DNA of 34,214 bases from Rhodocyclaceae bacterium (lineage in GTDB: Bacteria > Pseudomonadota > Gammaproteobacteria > Burkholderiales > Rhodocyclaceae): the NCBI GenBank assembly GCA_020445745.1, contig JAGRGB010000198.1, positions 1 through 34,214 of the forward strand, in the 5' to 3' direction. The notes beneath the pieces were generated by a model that had not been told where the DNA came from, did no database searches, and was given only the letters and a program-made list of their open reading frames with translations. A program made the translations under genes and the position numbers. Of the stretch, positions 8,901 to 16,738 are shown piece by piece (position 1 is the stretch's first letter; each line of letters opens with the position of its first letter).

Positions 8901-9490
8901 GTTTGTCGCCTCCCGGCGCCGGTCGAGCGACCGCCGGCGCTACCCATCGTGACGGCGTCCCCGTTGGGCACCCATCACGCCGTCACGGCGCCCGGCATCC
9001 GCAACGAGCGCCCAGGGCAATGGCGAAGGAATGCCCGACCGCGCACCATACCCCGGCGCGGGCGGATCCGCCGGCTCCCCCGAACCCTCGCGGTCGCAGA
9101 CTGTGGCCCTCGATGCCGCGTCCATGGCCGAGCTGCAGCAGGCGCGGCGAGGCCGATGGCGGACTCGTCGCCGCCAGGCCGTTCGTGATTCGGATCGAGC
9201 CGCGGCCGAGGCGGCTGCAGGTCGGGTGCAGGTACGAACTCGCTGCGCCGCGGGTCATCGGCGCGAAGCCCGTTTCGTCGAGAATCGTCGGTGCCACTTC
9301 GAGTCATCTGCTTCGCCGAGGGCTTGCGGGTAGCGATCTGCGCCGGCGCGCGTCCTGCCAGCCGCAGGGCCAGGGTAGCCCCGCATCGCCTCGTCGCTCG
9401 GCAGCGCGATCCGATGGCCGCGTCACGGCAATTGTGCGCCCGCCAGGCGCCAGACCCGTCGCGCCACCAGACCGGCGGCACCGGACAAGC
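8901..9490. other. Non-coding stretch between the sensor protein and the TIR gene
   Basis: 590 bp lacking a credible gene. Open frames on both strands are arginine-rich and without recognisable motifs, and I found no remnant of an AAA+ or HTH region for the truncated regulator upstream. It should contain the TIR gene promoter; the only strong element I see is the inverted repeat at 8948-8987. Confidence 0.4.
8948..8987. repeat. Perfect 11-bp inverted repeat upstream of the TIR gene
   Basis: CGTGACGGCGT (8948-8958) and ACGCCGTCACG (8977-8987) are exact inverted copies separated by 18 bp; the spacer itself holds TGGGCACCCA. It lies 48-87 bp before the TIR start codon. There is no T-run, so an operator or a leader hairpin is more likely than a terminator. 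Confidence 0.7.
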
Positions 9491-10786
9491 TCAGGACTGC
9501 CCCGGTAGCACCACGAGGCTTCCCACGACGCCCCGCGCGCGCTTGACCGGATGGCAATTCTGCGCCCAGTCGGGTCGAGCACCGGACCAGGCATCCAGAT
9601 CAAGCTCGGCAACGCGCGTCTGTGGCGTAACGTGGACGACGATGCCCAGACGCTCGAGCGCACGATGTGCCGCTCCGTTCGCGCGCACGAGCCTTCCACA
9701 TCGATCGAACGCCAGCAGTCCTTCGCCCGGCCAGCGTTGGAACCATTCCGCACTGCCCAGGACAACGTCGCTGCGAGCGCGAAAGTAGGCAATCGACAGA
9801 TTGCGCTCGATCAGGCGCGCTCCGGTCATTGCGAATTCGAGCGCTTGTCGGCGGTAGGAATTCGTCAGGCCGGAAATGTCGAGTACTCCGACTACGTGGC
9901 CGTCATGGGGATCGCGAATGACCTCTGCCGAACAGGTCCAGCGCTTGATGGCCTCACAATAATGCTCGGCACCGAACAACTGTACGGGCTGCTCCTCGGC
10001 CAGCGCGGTACCGATCGCATTGGTACCCACCGAACTTTCGGACCACTGTCCGCCGACAACGAGATTGCAGTCACGCGCATGATCGCGGGTCCGACAATCG
10101 CCCGTGGCATCGACGATGACACCATCGTACGCGGCGAGTACGGCTACGCTCTCGGCCGATGCAAGCATCGCGCCGGCACGCAGCAGGACCGGGCGTGCCG
10201 CCGCACGCAGGCTTGGATAGCGGTCACGTGCCGCTTCCTGTTCAAGCTCCAGCGGCGCCGCCGGTAGCTCCGGATCGAGGTTGAGGCTGTGGCATCGATG
10301 CCACGAATCTTCGACGATCGGTCGCAGCAATTCGCCCGAATATGCCTCGTCGAGCATGAAATGCTCCCACGCCGCAAGCAACGCGGCATGATTCTCCGGA
10401 TTGCTGAAGAGTTCCCCCTCCTTGCAGATCTGCGCCGCAGCGTGCGCTGCTTGCTCCCGCGTATAGAAGTTTCCATGTCGTTCGAATCCCGCCACCACCC
10501 CCGGGCGGGTGGCGGCCACGCGCCCGCCAGGCAGTCGGCACGCCACCAACTCTTCGGGCAGGCCGTCCAGCACGTGCATCGGCGCACAAATCCCGTTGGC
10601 GAAGCGCGATGGGTACACCTGGCCGGTTTCCATGTCGTAGAACGCTGGATGGAAACCCAGCGGGCGAATCTCCTCGCTCACGCCACCGCGGCCGCGATAG
10701 ACGTCGTTCTGCCAACGCAGCGCGGCAAGAGTGAGCTCGCTGCCATCACGAGGCGGCTCCAGCGGCAACGAAGCTCTCATTCCCAT
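9491..10786 (-). CDS. AcoR-type sensor protein lacking AAA+ and DNA-binding domains
   Basis: 431 residues. Positions 131-431 align by eye with the N-terminal sensor half of the AcoR-family activator at 21812-23851. Shared features are LLRPIVEDSWHRC (153-165), the GAF signature SSVGTNAIGTALAEEQPVQL and AEHYCEAIKRWTCSAEVIRD (251-292), and a PAS-like segment up to residue 428. It stops exactly where the activator would begin its sigma-54 AAA+ domain. Residues 1-125 are an extra domain with FHPAFYDMETGQVYPSRF and HVLDGLPEELVACR. From memory this resembles small stand-alone uncharacterised proteins; I could not check. The ATG at 10786 follows CGGGAG at good spacing; longer starts lack a ribosome site. 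It may bind the same effector class and modulate the full-length activator, or it may be an old truncation. Confidence 0.78.
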   Translation of the reverse strand: MGMRASLPLEPPRDGSELTLAALRWQNDVYRGRGGVSEEIRPLGFHPAFYDMETGQVYPSRFANGICAPMHVLDGLPEELVACRLPGGRVAATRPGVVAGFERHGNFYTREQAAHAAAQICKEGELFSNPENHAALLAAWEHFMLDEAYSGELLRPIVEDSWHRCHSLNLDPELPAAPLELEQEAARDRYPSLRAAARPVLLRAGAMLASAESVAVLAAYDGVIVDATGDCRTRDHARDCNLVVGGQWSESSVGTNAIGTALAEEQPVQLFGAEHYCEAIKRWTCSAEVIRDPHDGHVVGVLDISGLTNSYRRQALEFAMTGARLIERNLSIAYFRARSDVVLGSAEWFQRWPGEGLLAFDRCGRLVRANGAAHRALERLGIVVHVTPQTRVAELDLDAWSGARPDWAQNCHPVKRARGVVGSLVVLPGQS

Positions 10787-11348
10787 TCCGTCATCTCCCG
10801 CACGTGCGACCCGTGGCAAGCGCACCCAGCACCCCTGCCCGACCTGAATGCGCTGTGGCAGTTCGAGTATAGGCATTCGAACGTTCAGCGTACGCAAGGC
10901 GCGACACCGACAAGCCAATCAGCCGTTGGGTGGACATCTCTGCACGACCGAACCGATCCCGGGGCAAGGCAGCCCCAGATCGAAATCCTCCGGAGCACCC
11001 GGAGGTCGACTCGTCTACCAGGCACAAAGCAAGTTCCACACCCTCGCTGGTTGACGGCCGATGAGCAAGTGGGGATCTGCCGAGATCCCCGCATCGCCCC
11101 GGACCCATTGCGATGGCAAGGTCCAGCCCGCGAAAGCCGTAAATGAACACGATTCCCGTCGAAACCGGCAACGGCAGTCGCTCCCGCGCTCGAAAAATGA
11201 CGGATCCTTGCGCACTTGCCAGCTTCTCCGACGTCTGCAGCTCGCAAGCGCTTTCGCAAGACCGATCGATCGACGGGTCCGAAGTCCTCCTTCGAGGTCC
11301 CGCCGATCCGCAATTTGCTTACGCCTCTCGTTCCACGACTTCGAATTC
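10787..11348. other. Divergent intergenic region, sensor-gene side
   Basis: No credible gene is seen. The region contains the inverted repeat at 10987-11005 and should hold the promoter of the sensor protein gene. I found no -24/-12 element in that orientation. The half nearer cobW carries the activator sites described separately. Confidence 0.4.
10987..11005. repeat. 7-bp inverted repeat upstream of the sensor protein gene
   Basis: CCTCCGG and CCGGAGG are perfect arms with a 5-bp spacer, about 200 bp before the start at 10786. The half-sites resemble those of the proposed sigma-54 activator sites (TCCG...CGGA), but the spacing is N7 instead of N5, so it is not counted as one of them. Confidence 0.45.
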
Positions 11349-11394
11349 CGTCCGCTTCCCGGACGCATCTCGCCGGTACAGTCCGATTTTCAGA
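11349..11394 (+). promoter_or_regulatory. Proposed activator-binding sites (UAS) of cobW
   Basis: CGTCCGCTTCCCGGACG (11349-11365) is a fully symmetric match to the TCCG-N5-CGGA motif found upstream of apcA. A second copy with one mismatch, TCCGATTTTCAGA, lies at 11382-11394. The two are 31 bp apart, about three helical turns, and about 162 and 131 bp before the predicted sigma-54 start. Confidence 0.65.
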
Positions 11395-11492
11395 CGCCCG
11401 ATTTCGCCGTCACCATCGAACGCGCATGCGGTCGAACCGCAAACATGCTGTGATTCCGGGCCTGGCCCGGAACAGAACCGGCATCGGAGTGC

Positions 11493-11507
11493 TGGCGCAC
11501 AAATTGC
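11493..11507 (+). promoter_or_regulatory. Sigma-54 (-24/-12) promoter of cobW
   Basis: TGGCGCACAAATTGC matches the RpoN consensus TGGCAC-N5-TTGC with one mismatch and exact GG-N10-GC spacing. Transcription would start near 11519, leaving a 25-nt leader before the ATG at 11544. Confidence 0.72.
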
Positions 11508-11543
11508 AGGTCACCCGCGTCACCGCCAGCATGCGAAGCAAAC

Positions 11544-12875
11544 ATGACGAAGAGTCACGAATCCAGCCCGGTAACATCGAATGTTCAGCGATCCAGGTCC
11601 CGCACGATGGCTGGGTCGGCCGATTCCGGATTCGGAAAATCAGTCACGCGAATTCCGGTCACGCTTCTCACCGGGTTTCTTGGAGCGGGCAAGACAACCC
11701 TGCTGAACGGTCTGCTCGGCCAGCCCGAATTGAGGGGCGCAGCCGTTCTGATCAACGAGCTGGGCGACGTCGGCATCGACCACCACCTCGTCGAGATGGT
11801 CGATGAATCCTTGATGCTGCTCGATTCCGGCTGCCTGTGCTGTGCCATGCACGGTGACCTGGTAAAGACACTCAGGAGCCTGTCCGACAAGAGTTCCCGC
11901 CGGGAGATCCCGCCGGTCACCCGCATTCTGATCGAAACGACGGGACTCGCCGATCCGGTTCCGATCGTCTACACGATCATCGAACACGCATTCGTTTCGG
12001 CACGCTACGTTCTCGACGGAGTAATCACCGTCGTCGATGCAACCCATGGCGAAGATCAGATCGGCCAGCACCAGGAGGCACTTCGTCAAGTGAGCATGGC
12101 CGACCGCCTGCTGATCACCAAGTGCGATCTGGCCGACCGCCAAAGGCGCGCATCGCTTTCGCGACGCTTGTCGATCCTGAATCCGGCAGCCCGGCAGATC
12201 GAGACATTCGGCGGCCGGATTCCGGGAAACGAAGTGATCGGAATCGGCTTCTATGCGCCTTCCGAGAAATCGCCAGACGTCGCGACCTGGCTCGGCGAAC
12301 TGGCCGCCGAGGCGTCGACCGGGTCATCGCGTGCTCCTCGCAGCCCGTGGATCCAGCGCACTACCGGGGAACGTCCCGCCCCGGATCGGTCCCGCCACGA
12401 CGGGCGGGTCGCCAGCTTCGTGGTGGGTTTCGATCAGCCGGTGGACTGGCAAGGCTTCACCGCGGCAATGGGCCGGATCCTCGGCGACTACGGTCCCCAA
12501 CTGCTGCGCGTCAAGGGCCTGATCGCGGTCGCCGGTTCCGAACGGACGCCGATGGTCGTCCATGGCGTCCAAGGCGTTGCCTACCCACCGCTGCGCTTGA
12601 CCGACTGGCCGTCAGCCAGTCCGTTCGCCGATCGGCGTGGCCGACTGGTGTTCATCGGCTACGACTTGACCGCCGACGATCAAGCAGCGATTCGCGGGAC
12701 CCTTGCAGACATTCCGAACGCGAACGCCGCGGCGCGCATCATTGCCGCCAATCCCCTGCTCCCGACCCGTTGCTGGCTCTCCCAGCGTCAGGCTCCGGCA
12801 GCAAGGTCCCTGATCGAGCTCGACGGCTGGGTCGTTCAGGCAAAACGATTCTCGAGGACGAGGACCGTCCCATGA
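11544..12875 (+). CDS. CobW/COG0523-family G3E GTPase, probable metallochaperone
   Basis: 443 residues and the only clear plus-strand gene. The G domain begins near residue 35. Walker A is GFLGAGKTT (44-52), with INELGDVGIDHHLV (70-83) following. The metal-binding CxCC motif is GCLCC (C97, C99, C100). ETTGLADP (131-138) is the switch/Walker B region and TKCDL (192-196) a variant base-recognition motif. The CobW C-terminal domain is at about 287-440 (VASFVVGFDQPVDWQGF). Family members bind Zn2+, Co2+ or other metals at CxCC and deliver them to client enzymes using GTP. Residues 1-34 are serine/arginine-rich and unlike the family; a later start at Met22 is possible because the ribosome site of 11544 is weak. 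The sigma-54 promoter and activator sites match those of the apc operon, so a client in the carboxylase is inferred. Confidence 0.9.
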   Translation: MTKSHESSPVTSNVQRSRSRTMAGSADSGFGKSVTRIPVTLLTGFLGAGKTTLLNGLLGQPELRGAAVLINELGDVGIDHHLVEMVDESLMLLDSGCLCCAMHGDLVKTLRSLSDKSSRREIPPVTRILIETTGLADPVPIVYTIIEHAFVSARYVLDGVITVVDATHGEDQIGQHQEALRQVSMADRLLITKCDLADRQRRASLSRRLSILNPAARQIETFGGRIPGNEVIGIGFYAPSEKSPDVATWLGELAAEASTGSSRAPRSPWIQRTTGERPAPDRSRHDGRVASFVVGFDQPVDWQGFTAAMGRILGDYGPQLLRVKGLIAVAGSERTPMVVHGVQGVAYPPLRLTDWPSASPFADRRGRLVFIGYDLTADDQAAIRGTLADIPNANAAARIIAANPLLPTRCWLSQRQAPAARSLIELDGWVVQAKRFSRTRTVP

Positions 12876-13122
12876 TGGCGAAGACCATGCGTAGGTGCTG
12901 ACGGCTCCTGCCCACGGTCACGGCGCCAAGTCGCGCAGCGCGCCGAACATGCCGGCCGACACGGGCCGCGCACCGGTTTCGCGATTCTCGAGCCCCGATC
13001 GAACGACAAACTCGATCACGGACAATCGCGGGCCTGCTGCGGTCCATCTCGCTGGTCGTCGCGGGTGATTCCGACCGCACCAGCGGATCGGCCCGCCGAT
13101 TCACGCCTGCTGGCCCGATCGC

Positions 13123-13431
13123 TCACCGCCCGCGTCTACCGGCGCGGCTGGCCGACCTACATCCTTCGCCGTCAGCCTGGCACCAACCCGCGGCCAACAT
13201 CTCGCCCATGTTCGGCAGCCGGGTCGGGTCGCGCGCGAAGAGATGGATGACGTCGGGCTCGTCCGCGTCCCAGAGTACGCGCTCGATGCAAACCAGTTCG
13301 GTCGTGCCTGGCAACCGAAGCAGGCTGCCCGGACCCAAGACTGCAGGGGGGTCGATGTCCACGAAGACCTCCTCTGCCTCGAAGCAACCAGTCTCGGTGG
13401 GCTTGGCCAGATACCATACTCTCGTCTTCAC
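13123..13431 (-). CDS. Uncharacterised 102-residue protein downstream of apcE
   Basis: Starts at a GTG with GGAG seven bases upstream and reads MKTRVWYLAKPTETGCFEAE. An acidic, hydrophobic-patterned body follows (VFVDIDPPAVLGPG, TTELVCIERVLWDADEPD) with a basic tail. The composition differs from the arginine-rich noise of other frames, so it is probably real. It has no signal peptide, membrane helix or motif I recognise. It lies 49 bp beyond the apc operon terminator, and so depends on read-through or its own promoter. A small accessory protein for the carboxylase is only a guess from position. Confidence 0.6.
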   Translation of the reverse strand: MKTRVWYLAKPTETGCFEAEEVFVDIDPPAVLGPGSLLRLPGTTELVCIERVLWDADEPDVIHLFARDPTRLPNMGEMLAAGWCQADGEGCRSASRAGRRGR

Positions 13432-13479
13432 ATGGCCACTCCGCCATACAGCGAACCGAAGATGATGAACTCGCCCGCG

Positions 13480-13517
13480 AAAAAAAGAGGGCCGGCGCAT
13501 GCCGCCACACGCCGACC
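13480..13517 (-). terminator. Intrinsic terminator of the apcABCDE operon
   Basis: On the minus strand 13517-13506 pairs with 13501-13490 around the tetraloop GCGG. The 12-bp stem includes some G-T pairs. CTC and seven T follow (13486-13480). It lies 16 bp past the apcE stop codon, marking the end of the operon. Confidence 0.85.
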
Positions 13518-13532
13518 GCCAAGGGAGGCCAG

Positions 13533-14420
13533 TTACGGACACCTCGAGGAGAGTGATCTGAGTTGGGCCAGGCAATCCAACACGTGCTCCGGCTTCTGCT
13601 CCGCGGGAACCTCGGCAAAGTAGAATTGCCGCGGCTCCAGCGGCGGCGGTGCCTCGGCCGCCCAGAGCCGCCTGCCGACATCGACTCCGATCGCGCATCC
13701 TGCATCGTTGACCAGTGCCGGATCGCCGATCAGGACGTCCAGGTCCGATCCATCCGGGATCGAAAGCAGCGCCGCTTTGCCGAGGCGAAGTCCCAGGGTC
13801 CAGCGATAGTGACGGGCCACGTTGATCAGCGGACGATACCGTTCGACGTCCACCGGCCCAAGCTCGCCGTCGTCGATTCGCTCCTCGAGCAGCAATCCAC
13901 CCACCGGCAGGTGGGACACCGATCGAAGTACGTCGGCGACATACATCGCCGCATCCTCGATGGAGTCCGGGTCGAGCTCGATCGCATCGCGGCCGGCCAT
14001 CCGGTTCGCCTGCAGCAGCCATTGCCTCGGCGAGGGCACCGCCAGCACCAGTGGCGCCTGGCCGCGCAGATGCGCGATGACCGCCTCGATGACCTCGGCC
14101 AGCAGCGCCCGCGGCGCGGTGCTCTCGAGCAGCCGGCGAAGCGGCCAGGCCAGCCGCCGCTTGGCCGCCATCTCCGTCGCCAGAGCGGGCTCGCGTCGGA
14201 CCAGGGACTGGTACAGATCTCCGACCTCGATCACCGCCACGTCCGGCCGCAGCAGGCCGTGTGCCTGCGAGAACCAGGCTAGGTACTGCGCTGCCCCCTG
14301 CCAGGGGTCGCCGCCCTCCCCGAGCAGCAGTCGGCGCGTGTATGCGGCCGATTTCAACCACACGCGGAGGTTTCCTCCACCCGGCGCACCGGGCAGCAGA
14401 TCGGCGAATCCCGGGTTCAT
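13533..14420 (-). CDS. apcE: Acetophenone carboxylase-type epsilon subunit (ApcE)
   Basis: 295 residues (about 33 kDa), matching the fifth, smallest-but-one subunit of Aromatoleum acetophenone carboxylase. In that system it completes the core complex ApcABCD, and carboxylation needs it. The sequence starts MNPGFADLLPGAPGGGNLRV and has no signal peptide. Segments such as LVLAVPSPRQWLLQANRM and DVLIGDPALVNDAGCAIGVD look like strand-loop units of an alpha/beta barrel; that fold guess is mine. Its ATG overlaps the apcD stop codon (ATGA), so it is translationally coupled to apcD. The operon terminator follows directly. Identification rests on operon position, size and coupling more than on any recognised motif. 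Confidence 0.8.
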   Translation of the reverse strand: MNPGFADLLPGAPGGGNLRVWLKSAAYTRRLLLGEGGDPWQGAAQYLAWFSQAHGLLRPDVAVIEVGDLYQSLVRREPALATEMAAKRRLAWPLRRLLESTAPRALLAEVIEAVIAHLRGQAPLVLAVPSPRQWLLQANRMAGRDAIELDPDSIEDAAMYVADVLRSVSHLPVGGLLLEERIDDGELGPVDVERYRPLINVARHYRWTLGLRLGKAALLSIPDGSDLDVLIGDPALVNDAGCAIGVDVGRRLWAAEAPPPLEPRQFYFAEVPAEQKPEHVLDCLAQLRSLSSRCP

Positions 14421-16693
14421 TTCTTCTCATCCTCCAGCGCACCCAGCGCAGCCAGGCGGGCCTCCAGTTCCTCGATGCGCACGTCCTTGGGATGGCGCAT
14501 GTAGTTGGGGCGCGGCTGATCGGCGTGGTGGGACTGGTCCGCGCTGCCCATGTACAACTTGCCCACGTCGTCGCCCCAGCAACCGAAGTACTGCAGGTGT
14601 GCGGGCGGGGTCGGCTTGTTCCATTGCTTGATGAACTCGGAGAAGGGCACGCCGCGCGCCTTGCGCGCCTTGCGCTCGGCTTCGCGGGCGGCCGCCGTTG
14701 CCTCCTGGTTGATGGCCAGGGTCTGCGGGTCGAACTGGACCTTGTAGAGCCGTTCGGCGACCGCCGGCGAAATCAGCCCTTCCTCGATGTCGCGCACTAC
14801 GCCGGCCGGATCGCGCTCCAGCAGGTCACCGTAGCCGGCGCCTGCCCCCTGGGAAATCATGAATAGCTCACCGCGCTTCGAAATCTCGAAGCCCATGCCC
14901 ATGTGATAGGTGGTGTAGCTGGCGCCCTCGAATGGCTGATCGTTCATGATCTCTTCGATCGAATGCCTGAACTTCGCCGGCTCGTTCAATAGAATGTCAT
15001 AGACATCGACGCCCTTGACCTTGGACAGGGGATAGGCGCCGCAGGCATAGCCGCCGAAAAGACCCTGCAACGGGGGAATCTTTGCGCCCTGGCAGGTGGT
15101 CATGAAGCCCCACTGCTCGCTGTCCTTGGTGGCGACGATCATCGTGTAGCCCTGGCCGCCGCGGTACTTGCCCGGGGCGATCGCGTCGCGCGTCATCTTC
15201 TTCGACACGAGTTGCAGGAAGGGCACGTCTTCCTCGTTGAGTTCCTGCTCGCCGATGTCGGCCATGGTCGCGAAGATCGGCGCCAGCGCGTGTTCGCCGT
15301 CGCGGTCGACGGTGGCGCCGGCCCCCATGCCATTGAGGTCGGCGCAGAGGTTGCCCAGCGTCTCGCCGTGCTGGCTGACGCCTCCCCAGATGAAGGTGTT
15401 GATCATGTTGAAGGTCGGCGCGTGCACCTTGGTGTATTTCTCGGGGCAGCTGTAGAGGAACTTCGCGACCGCGTGCTGACCGGCTGTAAAGCCGGTGAAG
15501 ATCGACATCAGGCTCTGGGAGTTGGGCGCCGCATAAGAGCAGTTCACGATCGAGTGCGGGTCGGTGATTACCTCGATCGGCGCAAACGCAGCCTGGCCAC
15601 GTGGCAGATCGGGCCACACGTAGCACAGGAAGACCTGCGCGAGCATGCCCTTGAGGCCGGCGACGATGGTGTTGGTCGGGCGGTTGGTGAATTCCGGAGC
15701 CGAGCCCCGGAAGTCGAAGATCAGCCGGTCGCCGGTCTTGGTGAGCTTGCAGTTCACTTTGACCACACAGTTCTCGCGCAAGGTCGAGTCCTGGATGATG
15801 TAGGTGCGCACCGTCATGTCGGGCCACTCGCTGATGCGGCGCTTGACCTCGGCGCGAACGTTCTCCATCGTCAGGCGCAGCGTCGATACCAGCGCCTCCG
15901 GGCCATCGCTGTTCAGCGTCTCCTCGATACGCTGCTTGATGCGCAGGCAGGCGAAGAGCTTGACCTTCATGTCCTCGTACTGGAGCTTGGGCTCGCGCAC
16001 CGAGTTCTGCAGGAAGGTCAGGATGTCGCGCTTGATCTCGTAGTTCTCGACGACCTTGAAGGGACTCATCTTGAGGCCCTCGTCGCACGGGCTCTCTGCC
16101 ATCGACGGCATGCCGCCAGGCTCGATCGCGCCGTTTTCGCCCTCATGCACGGTGGACGCCACCCAGCACACCAGCTTTCCGTCGTGGAAGATCGGCAGGA
16201 TCATGCTCTGGTCGGTGTTGTGCACGTTGCCGTAGCGCGAGTCGTTGTGGATGAAGCCGTCGCCTTCGCGCACGCCCACGGTCGGATCCTTCATCCAGTT
16301 CTTGATGATGAACTTGATCGGGTGGTGCACCAGCGCGGAGAAGATCAGCACCCCGCCGGCACTGGCGATCGCCAAGTCGCCCGAGGCGGAATAGACGCCG
16401 GTGATCACGTCGCCCCACTTGGCACCCGGCGCCGCGCCCATCTGCTCGACCATCTCGTAGCCTTCGTCGCAGCCGGACTGCAGGCGATCGCGGATCTTGG
16501 CGATGGTGTGGGCATCGCTGACCTTGTTGATCGACTCCTCTTCCAACGCGGTGCGCGGCATCAGGTCGTGGTTCTGCATGATCTCGGGATCGGGCCCGAG
16601 GAAGAGCGTGTTGTCGCTGAGGAACTTCTTGATCAGCTTCATTTCCTCGGCGCTTGGCTTGCGCGCCGGTACTTGGGTTGCAGTCTGTTTCAT
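14417..16693 (-). CDS. apcD: Acetophenone carboxylase-type subunit, HyuB/oxoprolinase-B family (ApcD)
   Basis: 758 residues (about 84 kDa), of the hydantoinase B/5-oxoprolinase family. Family features are GDVITGVYSASGDLAIASAG (about 92-111), DGFIHNDSRYGNVHNTDQSM (about 146-165), FDFRGSAPEFTNRPTNT (about 329-345) and GKYRGGQGYTMIV. In characterised acetophenone carboxylase the HyuB-like subunit holds the carboxylation site. There the phosphoenol of the ketone meets the activated bicarbonate. The enzyme consumes two ATP per acetophenone carboxylated to benzoylacetate. The start at 16693 has AGGA six bases upstream. It lies 45 bp after apcC and overlaps apcE by 4 bp. Acetone carboxylase is less likely because the operon has five genes rather than three; the true ketone substrate cannot be read from sequence. 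Confidence 0.9.
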   Translation of the reverse strand: MKQTATQVPARKPSAEEMKLIKKFLSDNTLFLGPDPEIMQNHDLMPRTALEEESINKVSDAHTIAKIRDRLQSGCDEGYEMVEQMGAAPGAKWGDVITGVYSASGDLAIASAGGVLIFSALVHHPIKFIIKNWMKDPTVGVREGDGFIHNDSRYGNVHNTDQSMILPIFHDGKLVCWVASTVHEGENGAIEPGGMPSMAESPCDEGLKMSPFKVVENYEIKRDILTFLQNSVREPKLQYEDMKVKLFACLRIKQRIEETLNSDGPEALVSTLRLTMENVRAEVKRRISEWPDMTVRTYIIQDSTLRENCVVKVNCKLTKTGDRLIFDFRGSAPEFTNRPTNTIVAGLKGMLAQVFLCYVWPDLPRGQAAFAPIEVITDPHSIVNCSYAAPNSQSLMSIFTGFTAGQHAVAKFLYSCPEKYTKVHAPTFNMINTFIWGGVSQHGETLGNLCADLNGMGAGATVDRDGEHALAPIFATMADIGEQELNEEDVPFLQLVSKKMTRDAIAPGKYRGGQGYTMIVATKDSEQWGFMTTCQGAKIPPLQGLFGGYACGAYPLSKVKGVDVYDILLNEPAKFRHSIEEIMNDQPFEGASYTTYHMGMGFEISKRGELFMISQGAGAGYGDLLERDPAGVVRDIEEGLISPAVAERLYKVQFDPQTLAINQEATAAAREAERKARKARGVPFSEFIKQWNKPTPPAHLQYFGCWGDDVGKLYMGSADQSHHADQPRPNYMRHPKDVRIEELEARLAALGALEDEKK

Positions 16694-16738
16694 GGTCGGT
16701 CCTATGTCTTTCGTGGGTGCACTACGCGTCGTTGATCG

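Noticed and set aside
8975-9481. A 168-codon minus-strand frame as a remnant AAA+ domain of the truncated regulator
   Set aside because: No Walker A, GAFTGA or Walker B traces in any frame of this region; the translation is arginine-rich noise.
10478-10490. GTTCGAATCCC, resembling a tRNA T-arm
   Set aside because: It lies inside the sensor protein gene and no acceptor stem, D-arm or anticodon arm can be formed around it.
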